Below, piece by piece: positions 35,601 to 47,600 of a DNA stretch of 64,000 nucleotides (position 1 is its first letter; every line of letters begins with the position of its first letter). The position numbers were made by a program, and so were the translations under genes. Origin of the DNA: Nyssa sinensis. Its lineage: Eukaryota; Streptophyta; Magnoliopsida; Cornales; Nyssaceae. The notes below the pieces were generated by a model. That model saw only the letters and a program-made list of their open reading frames with translations, did no database searches and was not told where the DNA came from. The stretch covers positions 28,308,753 through 28,372,752 of the forward strand of contig CM018038.1 of assembly GCA_008638375.1 (NCBI GenBank), written 5' to 3'.

Positions 35601-38600
35601 TCTAGAATTCTTGAGTTTATTAATTATTTTCAAAACATCTTCCACTTTGTTTTGTCATTATTACTAGTCTTGGAATCTTAAAAGGTGTTGTCAAAAGTCT
35701 TTATTAAGCTTGACTAATCTATTTTGGGAACTAGAACGCATTTAAGAGGGTGGTTGCACTTTAAAATCTTAGGTAATGTTCAGATTTTTCTATATAAGTT
35801 GATGATATTGTATTGAAGAGTCAGATTAATATATTATTCTCCAGTTTTATCTCTAAAAGCTAGTTTCAGCTTTTAATTCCTCAGGAAATTCTCTTTCCTA
35901 TTCAAATTCTCTACAACTCCTTTTGGTTAATCTTTCTCAGGCACACTTGCAGACCCTTGGCTTATATAGTTGTTGAAATCTATATTTTCAGCACTTTGTT
36001 TCCAGTTCAGGGTTATCTGCATCATTGCTCCATTCTAGGGTTCCAAACTTTTCCAAAAAGCATCTCATGTGCATCATAATTCACTAAACTAGAGATCAAG
36101 AACCCTTCCATCATCATCATTATCAATACCATTGGAGAAATGCAAGCGTGTGGAATTCAAGACTTGTGCGATCGGCCAAGTTCTAGACTGCGTAGGAATT
36201 CGCAATTGTGGTTGAGAACCGTTCGAGGATTCGGAACGATGGGCACCCGAAGAATGCTTGCGGATTCAAGACTGAGGAGGTTCAGACCATGAACAGGGCT
36301 TGAGGTACAAGGTCAGGTTTTTCGTTAAGTGTTTGTAATCTTTCCAAGTTCTTCTAGTGAAATTAATGCATATGGGTCAGAGCCCCGGGGTTTTCCAAAG
36401 CAGATACAGTTGATATGCGGCGATTTCCTCGTCAACAAAAATCTGTGTGCAATCTTTTACTGCTTTACTTTTATTATTGCTATATCATGTATTACAAGTG
36501 CACACAAGATAATCCTAACGTGCACATAATCAAGTGCAAAGTCAATCACATTTAAGGCAATTGAAAATGAGATAAGACAAATTTTCAAAATTGCTATTTA
36601 GACATATTACTAGCTTTCATGAATTGGCATATTTCTTCCTGGTTCTTAGTTGGGTCTCCATCTACAAGACTCACTGAAAAAGTCCTTGTAGAAATCTAAG
36701 ATCTTTCCAGACCAGCCACTCCATCTCCATTTAGGCCAGTAAGATTCAAGTTGTCAACCCCCGGTCTCCATCTACAGGATTCACTGAACAAGTCCTTCTA
36801 GAAATCCAAGATCCCTTTCCTCACGTCATCTTCCTGGATTCATAGTTTGGTCTCCATCTACAAGACTCGCTGAAGAAGTCCCTGTAGAAATCTGAGATCT
36901 TTCCAGACCAGCAACTCCATCTCCATTTAGGCCAGCAAGATTCAAGTTTTCAACCCCCCGTCTCCGTCTACTGGTCTCACCGAACAAGTCCTTGTAGAAA
37001 TCCGAGATCCCTTTCCTCACCTCATCTTCCTCGTCCAGAGTTTGATCCCAATTTTGATATAGGAAATTTTGTTACTCCTATTGTGAGTACTTGCAACTCT
37101 ATGAAAGAACTTTATATTGCAATCCCCCTCTTTTAACCATAATGCAGGCTTTTGATGCCACGAAATTTCCTCCGCCTTGAAAAGCATACCCAACTCCCCT
37201 TTCTGCTCTTCCCTGCAGGCTCTATCAGTCTCCAAATGGATTCCATTACATTTTCATTTATATTTGAGATAAATCAAACTAACAACTTGATATGATAATG
37301 AGTAACTAATTCTTAGGCAGGGTTGCACTCATTTCATTTATATTATATCATTCTTCAAAAATCTATGTACATTATCTTCGTGAAATGATACATAGTAAAA
37401 GATTCGGTCAAGATAACATTCATTTAGTTGTATCATTTTATTTGATATATGATTATCAATTTTTATAAGTATATATATTAGCTTTACAAATTAATTATGT
37501 AGAAAAAGAGAATGAGGGAGACAACGAGAGAGAAAATGATTTAGGTGAAACAAAAGGTCCACACAATAAACATTACCATTGACTTCTCAAAAGAGCTTGC
37601 TTACCTTCAATTTCTCCCGTTTAATAATTCTCTCACAGAGAAGACGTAATCTCTCCAATTCAACCTACACAAGAGAATTTAATGCAAGGGTATGATTAAA
37701 TGATTTAATATTGTCAAACACACAAAGAATTGCTACAACCTAAAATTTAATCAGCTTCAAGTATTTGCTCAAAGAAAATCAATTGGTTCAATATGTTTAT
37801 AATTTTTGCATGCAGGATTTACAAGTGTTATGCAAAGAAACACAACAATCCGTGCAACTGCATAAACAAAGATATGATTCTAATCATTTGAGAAACAATG
37901 AAATTCCAGAACCACGAGATGTAAAGTTAAAAAAAAATTAAATAAGTGATTGGAAATTGGTAAAATCATTAGGATTGATGACCGATGATTAATGAGCATG
38001 GACACAGTTGCCAACATAGACGGGGGCAGTCCAACACGGCAATACCTTAAATATAGACATGAGACACTACCACACAGAAACACACGTACTAGATGTACAA
38101 TGTATGAGGTTAAACTTATCGTTTAAAATAAGTTTCTGTTAAAAATAAATAAATAAAGCTTCATAAGGGCGTGTGAGGATTTTAGTTAACATCAGAAAAT
38201 ATACAAAATATTAAAAAATCAGGGAGCACAGGAATGGAAGAATGTAAAAAGGTAAATGAAAACCCATATTACTATTAATTCCTTTGATCGGTAAATGGTA
38301 ATAGAAACTTGAATATAAATAAGGGGCCCGGAAAGGGCAAACCCGAAATACAAAAGGAAGGGATCGGCACTAAATTAAAGCCACAGGTCCCTCAAAAAAT
38401 CTATAAACTTCTCTAGGTACATGGGATATTCCTCATTAAGCCAAAAGAACAAATCCATAAATAAAAAAACATCTTTCAATCTCCGCCCGGGGGGGGGGGT
38501 GGTGGTTTCCACCCCTTCAAAAACTCTCTTGTTTCGCTCCCTCCAAATGCACCATACAAGACAAACGGGATCCATTCTCCAAGCAATTCTTAACTCCTTC

Positions 38601-41600
38601 CTAATACTTTTGCAATGCCAACCCAAAAAAAGATGCTTTACCTTGGCCGGCATAACCCATGAGCACCCAACGATGGAGAAGAGAAGACTCCATATATTCG
38701 TGGCAAACTTGCAATGAAGAAGGTGGTCTACCATTTCTTCCTCCTCTTTGCACAAAGGGCATCGACTAGGAAGATGAAAACCTCTCCTCTTAAAATTATC
38801 CGGCGTTAAAATGGCACCCCATGTCGCTTCCCAAGCAAAAAAGGCTGCTTTCCTAGTCACTCTAGACTTCCACACCAATCTCCAAGAAGAGATGTCCTTC
38901 CTATCCACCAAACTCATGTAGTAAGATCAAACCCAAAAGATCCCATCACTATTACCCTTCCATTTGACCCATCCCTCGACTATCCACCAAAGACTACTTC
39001 CTCAAGAAAGCCAAAAACACATTGACCTCCCTTAGCTCCCAATCATAAAAGTGTCTCCTAAATTTTGGACTCCAAATTCTTCTATCCCCCACTACCTCTA
39101 TGCAATCCACCACCAAACAATTCTTTTACAAAGCCAAGCTGAACAGGCTTGGGAACTTATCTTTCAAGACCCCCTCCCCACTCCATGAATTCTCCCAAAA
39201 CTCAACTCTAGAACCATCTCCAATCACAAGATTTGCATTTGGGACAAAGTCATCTTTCTTCCTTATAGCCTTCCATACCCCACAACCATGAGCCTCCACA
39301 ACCTCCCTACCACCCTCATTCACAACCATATTTAGTGGCCACTACATCTTTCCAAAGGGTTCTATCCTCCGTGGCAAATCACCAAATCCACTTGCCTAGC
39401 AGAGCTTGATTTAACAACTTCAAATCCTTGATCCCGAGGCCCGCTTCATTGATAGGAGCTTTCACCTTATCCCAACTCACAAAGTGAATCTTCTTGCCTT
39501 CCCCCCCCCCCCCCCGCCCGCCCGGGGAAAAAACAAAAAAAAAGTCCATCTAAATCTTCTCCAACTTCCTTCTAACAATGGCCGACATTGCAAATAAAAA
39601 CATGTAGGAAGTGAAAATATTCTTCAAGGAGCTCCTAATAAGAGTAATTCGCCCTCCCTTCGACAGATGTTTCCTTTTCTACCTTGCTAACCTCTTGTGA
39701 AACATTTCAATTACAACATCCCGACTCGCAACAGATCTCAAAAAAGGCTCCCAATGACAACCTACCCACCTCACACCCCACCCCACGGGACAATCTCTGT
39801 CTTCTTTACATTAATTTTAAATCCCGAAACCATCTCAAAGCAAATCAAGATACAACGCAGGAATAGAGTTCTCTCATTTGCCTCGTAAAAAACAATAGTG
39901 TCATCAAGAAAAAAGCCCGTGGCATGTCTCCACCCTCCTCCCCCTCAATACCAAAGCCTCTAATCAAACCACTAAGTCTCTCCTTCTCGATCATCCTGCT
40001 TAGGGCTTCCATAAAAATCACAAACAAGAATAGGGAGAGAGGGTCTCCCTGTCTTAATCCTCTCATAGATCTAAAGAAGCCTGTTGGAGATCCATTGTCT
40101 TAATCCTCTCGAAGATCTAAAGAAGCCTGCTATACTGATAAAACCAACAAGAACATGACACTAAGATCCATTGTCATAATCTGTCTGCCCTTCACAAAAG
40201 CATTCTGACTTGGGGAAAGGATTCAACTCATCACTATCCTCAATCTCAAAGCAAGCACCTTTGCAACCAGCGTATACAAGCAATCAACTAAACTGATAAG
40301 TCTATAGTCTCTTGTGTTCTCAACCCCTTCTTTTTTGGGAATCAAAGCTATGTATGTAGCATTTAGACTCCTTTCAAAGGTACAGGACTGATAAAAACCG
40401 CCATGACATCTTTTCGAATTATTCTCCAGTAATGCTTGTAGAATGCAAAGGTGAAAACATCCGGCCACGGGGCTTTATCCCCATCACAACTCTTAAAAGC
40501 AACTAAAATTCTTCCTCTTCTTCAAAGCTGCAAAGGTGAAAACCCATTTTACTATGTTATTAAAGCAACATAATTGTCAATATAACTTGCATTCCTCCTC
40601 AGATATCCACAAGGGAATGGTCTATTCCTGATGCTACAGTAAAACAAATATTTCAGTAATTTTTAATTTAACTTTTCTTTGATGAGTAAACTATATGATC
40701 TATTGTGTTAAAAAAGAAACAAAACTATCTATATAGACAAGTCCGAGCCACCCGTCATCAAAAAATAAAGGGTGCACAATAATACTGCATTTACATTCCA
40801 AACAGGGGGTCTCCACACCTTCAAAAATTGTGCAGTTCACTTACTTCCAAACAATCCACCAAATCCACAAAGGAGCCATTCTCCACCCCTCCCTAGCCCT
40901 TCTCCTAACCAAGTTACCCCTCCGCATGGACAACACCTCTAAGGTTGCGCCAAGCATGACCCAATGGACTTGAACAACAACAAACCAATTAGCAGCAGCC
41001 AAACACTCTAGTGACTGGGCAGTGAATTAACAAATGGTTAACTGTTTTGTCATTAGCTTTGCACAGACAGGACCAATTAACAATAATTTGACACCTTTTA
41101 CGCAAATTGTCTAGGATCAAATCTTTTCCAACACCGCAAACCATCCACAGAAAAAAAAAAAGACTTTCAAAGGCGCCTTGGATCCCCAAATAGCTCCCCA
41201 AGAGAACTCATGTCTCCTCTCTCCCTTTAGAATCTTATAAAAAGATTCAACTTCGAATTCTTCTTTATTCGAGCCCATCCACCAAAACTCTGTCCTTTCT
41301 TTCCTCTAGGATTGTCTGCCTACAAAGCATCTCTTAGAACTCTAGAGCTTTATCCACCTCCCAATTTGACAAATCTGATATCCCAAACTAGCGCTCCCCA
41401 TGTCCTTGATAAGGTGTGGAAATTGAGGCTTTATTTTGTTACGGGTAAAATAAATTGTGTTAAAGAAGCATCCAAGGGGTGCAATCATTTACAATCAAAA
41501 ACATATATACTGTTGAGTCTTAATCTATACAAAAAAGAAACAAAATTATATATCGACAAGGTTGAACTCCCTAAAATCCAAAAATAAAGGGTGCTAAAAA

Positions 41601-44600
41601 GAACAACCTTCACATTCCAATTAGAGACTTCATTCCTTTAAAAGTCTATGGGTCCTTTCTTTCCAAATAGTCCATCATAAGCATAACAGAGCTAATCACC
41701 AAGCCTCCCTAACCACTCTACTATATGTCCTCTCCACATAGTTAAGACCTATAAGGTGCATCTCAACATAACCCAATGGACTCTAAGAAACCGATTGGAA
41801 GAATCCAAGCTGCCCTTCTAACTCGACAGTTAACTGACAGATGATTCACAATCTCTTCAGTTGGCTTGCATTAGTAGCACCAATTCGCGAGAGACTAAGC
41901 AAGGTGATTGTCTATTGTCAAGAACTGGCTTAGTTCTCCAAATCGCTTTCCAAGGGAATTCCACTCTCCTCCCCCTTCAAAATTCTGTAGAAAGACCTGA
42001 CTTCAAATTCACCTTGCTTAGTCCTGACCCACCAGAGTAAAGAAAACCCTAGTTAAACTTTATAAGCCTCAATTTCTGCTCCATATTTCAATTTGTCAAA
42101 AAACTGAAGCACCTGTCAGGAAAAGAATACCAGAGGCAATTCAAGTTTTTGTGGGAACGGAAAAGAATTGAAGTCCCAAACTGAAGAAAAGAAGAAGCAG
42201 ACAGAGACTGTCTAGATAACTTGTAAATAAGGGCTCTACCCCCCCCCCCCCCTATGCCAGACATGAGCCCACAACCCAGACACGTGCCATGTAATTCCAA
42301 GAAAATCTCATGAAGATGGCCCCAAGAGGAGGAGTTGAACTTGGGAACTTGGGGATATTACCCAAGCCTCTTTCCAACTAAGCCAACCCCTGGGGATTCA
42401 GTTGCCTGTAACTATTTAGATAAACTGAACCAAAAATTGCAAGGAGATGATATAAATAACCAATAATTATAAATATACAGCATCTTGGACCAAAGCACAA
42501 AGAATGATCAGATTGTTCTCACTCACCCTAACTTGCTTAAGACTCTTCAACTCTTCAATTCCATGTTTTTGAGTCTCAGCCTGTTAAAATTCAATCAAGG
42601 CAAAGATGAAACAATATATTACAAACCATCAGAACGTGCAACAATTATTCCACAAACAAATACCTTGGCTCTCTGCTCCAAGCTATGCTTTTCACAATAA
42701 GCCTTGTGCTGCAACTTGCCACTGAGAGTCTTCACATTCATGTAGTAGCCAGCACTTCTAGCACAAGAAGGATGAAAAGTGCTCTGACAGTGACCATAAT
42801 TACACTGTAGAAAATAGAACTTGCAGTTAATTCACTAAGAACTAACTTAATTCTAAACAATAGTCAATTCAAAGCAAAAAAATTTGGAAAACAGATAAGA
42901 GGTATTGCCAAAATTCACCTTTATGCAGACACCTTGTTTGCGACGGCAAATATGACAAATGTTACCACCCTTTGAGACTGACTCCTGCAATTGTTCCATC
43001 ACAAATTGCAGAACCAGTGATACAAATTCCATGCATCATCCCAAATGATACCATTCATGAAAAAAAAAATCTGTGATCTTCATTTATTTTTGGTTGGCAA
43101 CAGATGAACTAAATAGCAAGAATTGCACTACAATAAAAATAAACGAGTTAATACATCCACATACCATTCCTTCAACAGGATTCACTTGTCCCCTTCGGAA
43201 TGTTGATTCGAACACCCACTACAATACAAAACCAAAATGAAATATAAATGCATATTCCAATGAAAAAGAGAAACAAAAAGAAGTTTTCTAGCAAATGAGT
43301 AACCAATTAATAGAAGATTTTACCTCAGCACAAAAGGCATGTATCCATTGACCATCAGTTGACTTTCTAAAAGCGCCAGCAGTGCCACCACATAAACCAC
43401 ATTCCGCAACAAAATAAGGCTTCTCCCAAGTATTGACAGCTGGAGCTCCGGAGCATCTAGATGACAATAAATCCTCACATAGTTCACAATACCAAGGACC
43501 TGTAGAATCTTTAACACTACGATAGCAATCCAAGTGAACTGCAACCTGTTAGGGCAAAGAATTTGTTAGAACTTGACCACATATGTAAACTTTCCAACAG
43601 TGATTGTGTCAAAGGATAAAAAACCTTGCAACTTGAACAAACTAAGAACGGGTTCAAAATTGTCTCAGACCGCCTGCAGATGTCACAAGTTCTGGGATGC
43701 TCTTTACCGAAATCTGAGGTTGGCAGCACAAAATCGGAGTTATTTTCTGATGAAACCCGAGCAACGGCCAACCTTGAAAGTGTCTCCTTTGCTCGTGGAT
43801 TCTGCTGAGAGTAAAGCCCAGCTCTTCCACTAAAAGTGTTCACTTTAAACATACTCTGCACACAAAGAAAATTCGCAATGATGATGATGATGACAGTATT
43901 AATTAATTATTAATTTGTTCAATCTACAATGAGTTGAAATCAGGTTATGTTCAGCAGAGAATTCACAACCTCCTGGTGAGAAGATTCGTCAAGGGTATCT
44001 TTCCTAAATGATGAAATCCTAGAAGAAGCTGCAGCGGCCGCAGTGGCAGCAGCTAACACAGCCTGGGCTTCTTTGTGCCGTCTCTCTTTTCTTCCCTGCT
44101 TTTTTGCTTCTCTAAGCTCACAAAGATACTGGTTAACTAGTACAGCATCCCATTTTTGCTTCCCTGCAGCATCAATCTCCTGTGGTAGACTCTTCACAAC
44201 CTTACAAATCAAATCATCTGCATGAACAGTACATATAGAGTGCGAGTGGTATGGTCAGTTACCATGTAATACAGTACAAATAAAATGCAATTCTTAGAAC
44301 TAAACAATCCTGAATGGTTTCATTGTAAGAAAAGCATGGAGAATTGAGAAAGGAGGGGGGGGGGGGGGGGGGGGGAACAACAAATGCCAAGATGCAAAAT
44401 GGGACAAAGAAGAGACCACTAGAGCATTTTCTTGCAACCGCATTGCAAATTAGCTTATGCTGATAAAAAATAAGTTCCCCTTCAACTTCGTCTTCTGGAG
44501 ACAGTTCCAAAATGCCCATATTCCTGGCCTTAACCAGGTATTCTAAATTTACTCCAAATTTAGAGATCACGTCAGTGGAAGTTGAATTTTGATTTCTCTG

Positions 44601-47600
44601 ATTACAACAAATGCCAGAACTGGAAGATGCTTCCGACGGAGAAATTTCTCGGTTCCTTAAACCTGATAAGCAAAGTGAGTTACCACATGACCTCAACAAA
44701 TGTGACATACAAGCAACAGACAAGACTTTACCATCAAACTCAAAAGTTGTGATTTCTGAAAGCAACCCATTCTGCATTTGCATCAATTTGTTGTGGATAA
44801 GCGGGTGAATATAAGAACTAGACACTGCTGCTTTTCTGCATCACACGTAAAAATTTGCAGAAGTCAGTGTAAAACGACAAAAATTTAGGAATACAAAGTA
44901 AAAGTGGTGTGCTTCCCAGCAGCATCAAACAGGCAACTCATTAGGAAGCTTCTACAATTAAAATTCCATTTTGCAAAGATTACATGAGATCAGGAATGTG
45001 ATTCGTGACAACTGAACGTGTATGATTTCCCAGATCTGGATTTGTCGTAGCATTCTGCTCAGAGACAGCAGCTTCCTCTGTTTGACCACCTTCAGAAGGG
45101 CTGCAGTTTAAAGGTTTAACTGAATCACCTGCCCAAGATATGGCATATATCAAAAGAGGACTAAAAAACCCTTACAGTGAAAATAACAATGTTTCATATC
45201 AGGTTTTGACTGACCAAGTACTATATATTATATCTTAAGTCACAGACAGCAAACACACAATGCAAACCAAATACAAGTATTATTGTCCATTTGATGCTGG
45301 AATTTTGACTGGCTATTGTACAGATGCTAGTTACTGCACAGATAGGTTCAGGGCCATGTATTAGCACTAATTAGAGATTACTCATTTGTTTTCCATGGTG
45401 TGGCACATAAACTGCTTCTTGAATGCCATGCGCACAGGCATAAGGATGAGAAACACCCCCCCCCCCTCCACAAAAAAAAAAAAAAACCCACCAAAGAAAA
45501 AAATCCATGAGATGGGAGGAGAGAGAGGAACAAGTTCTAGAAGCTAAAAAAATGAACCAGAGGCAACCAACATCACCCATTGCAGCCAAAGGAAGAAGAT
45601 CAAGTAGTGAACCCATAGTTTCATCACCCGGCAAAAATAAATAAATAATAATCATATAAAGGTGATTGTAAATGGATGACCCACCCACAACAAGAAGTTC
45701 AAAAGAGGTTTGACATAATTTAGTGAAAAAGATACATATTGGATGGTTTCTCGAATATTGAACAACTGGGAAATCTTAATGATTCATAAACAATGCATAA
45801 GTAGTCCCATTATATATCATAAATTGGGGATTGATTAAATTTGAATTAAATCCATTAATATTCACTTGCCCTTGGTCGTCAAAGATGTTTTATGCATGGA
45901 AGCTCGGGATGGCAAGAACAGAGGAATGGTAATGTTTGCCACCTCTCCACATGGCAAGTTGGAGAACGTGCAAAATGCATTCCTCCCCAAGATTCATCTT
46001 ATAACTAGATCTTCCTTATTTCAATGAAATATGAATACTGTGTTCAAGGCTTCAAGCACATAATGTTCTGCATTGCAAGCTTCTGCCAACGAGGCAAAGC
46101 AGATACAAAGTAAACCCATTTGAACTAGCAGCTGAGAAAATCAACTTTAATAGGGACTCTATTCTCCAATCAATCAAAATTTTCCAACACTAATAGTGTG
46201 GAGGTCCTGTAAAGGGGGTAAAAAATTAATTAGAAGGTGCAAAAAAAGGATCAGCAAACATAATGATTGCTAAGTCTGGGAGACAAAAAAAAAAATTAAC
46301 TCAAAAGGATATCTTCAAAAGATATCACATTAAGAGTAAAAGAAAGAGAACAATTTAGATGAAAAGGAGAAACTAGGAATTTCAAATGGAAAAAAAAAAA
46401 ATGGAACCTTTAAAATCAAATTTTGGATTGAATTCAGTCTTATATTTTACTCATTTTAGGATATGAAGCTGGTTCAGTTTTATTTCAGATTTCTTATGTT
46501 TTAGGAGTGAATAGTATTTGGTCATTTTAAGTTTTGTTGGACATGAGCTGCGTTGGTGCCGCATGATTCTTACCTTTGGTTACTTATATATAACTAGATT
46601 TTACGAATCTTCTTTAGTAGATAAAAAAGTGAGCATCTGTGTCAAGCTTTCCTCCCTATCTTGATTTTAGGAGGTAGCGGTGCCAAAGACTTGGTGCCTG
46701 TGTCCCAGTCAACACCAGTATCCATGTCTACAAGTAATAAGAATGATTGTCTTCAAATAGAAAAAAGGAGGAAAAAACTACCTCAGTATCATTCATACCA
46801 ATGCCCCCAAAATTCCCAAACCTCCAGAGCTTGTAGACAAGTTCCAAAAGGCTAAGCACACCCCAAATATGGCAACCAGGCTGATGCCCATACCATTAAT
46901 CAATCAAAGAACAAGTCCCCTGTTCCCCTTTCAGTACAAACAATCGTCACCACCATCAAGAGTACTTGCCACAATAACGTCCTGCACTACTTTACACCTT
47001 AAATGTCAAGTGACATCTTCAATCAAAACAACAGCCTTTCTCTAGCCCCTACAAACATCTACTCCGGTCATCTCATACAATCTAAGCCTATGGTATTGAA
47101 GTATGATCATATATGAGCATGAATCACCATGAATTACATTTAAGACCCCACCTAAACCATCATGAGATCTTCTTCTCTTTTTCTTTCTTTTTTTGATCGG
47201 TAAACCATCATGAGATCTTTTTGATATCGTCACCCATTTAACTATTTAACGGTCAAAAAAACCAAGAATTACGTGTAATTTGTAACAGCAATCGTACTCT
47301 AAATTGCCACTAATCCTCTCCATCAATGAGACCTTCTACCAATGACGGAGAAATATCACTCATCGAATATACAAACTGCACCTTTGTTAAAAGCAACAAA
47401 ATACTTGAGCTCAAAATTGATGAAAAGCAAAACGGATGGTATTTAAATTCTAGGTAATACTCACAAACTAGAATTAACCAATAATCAAAATTTCATTTCA
47501 AAATGGTACCATTTCAATCACCAAGGATCAAAATTTCATTTCAAAGTGGTACCATTTCAATCACTGAGGATCAAAATTTCATTTCAAAATACCACTTCAG

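Larger units (their letters stand above)
30728..36023 (+). mobile_element. Ty3/gypsy LTR retrotransposon, 5.3 kb, both LTRs and 5-bp TSD
   Basis: 5' LTR 30728-31202 (475 bp) and 3' LTR 35539-36023 (485 bp) begin TGA.GYAGC.AGGCTGG and end ATCTGCATCA. They are about 95% alike by eye, with one roughly 10-bp indel. TTGCT flanks the element at 30723-30727 and 36024-36028. The primer site TGGTATCAGAGC (31205-31216) is complementary to initiator tRNA-Met. RT precedes RNase H and integrase, the Ty3/gypsy order. A LINE tail at 34573-34811 replaces part of the integrase region. Plus strand, antisense to the PHD gene. Confidence 0.93.
30144..36520. mobile_element. Possible solo-LTR or LTR fragment, split by a gypsy element
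   Basis: The left part 30144-30727 begins TGTTAGGACTATTAAG and contains repeated CTCAAGCGAGCTAGC-type motifs often seen in plant copia LTRs. The right part 36024-36520 has a pyrimidine-rich end with TACTGCTTTACTTTTATT and a terminal TCCTAAC. No internal coding sequence. I could not find a target duplication, so boundaries and class are uncertain. It is older than the gypsy element inside it. Confidence 0.4.
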
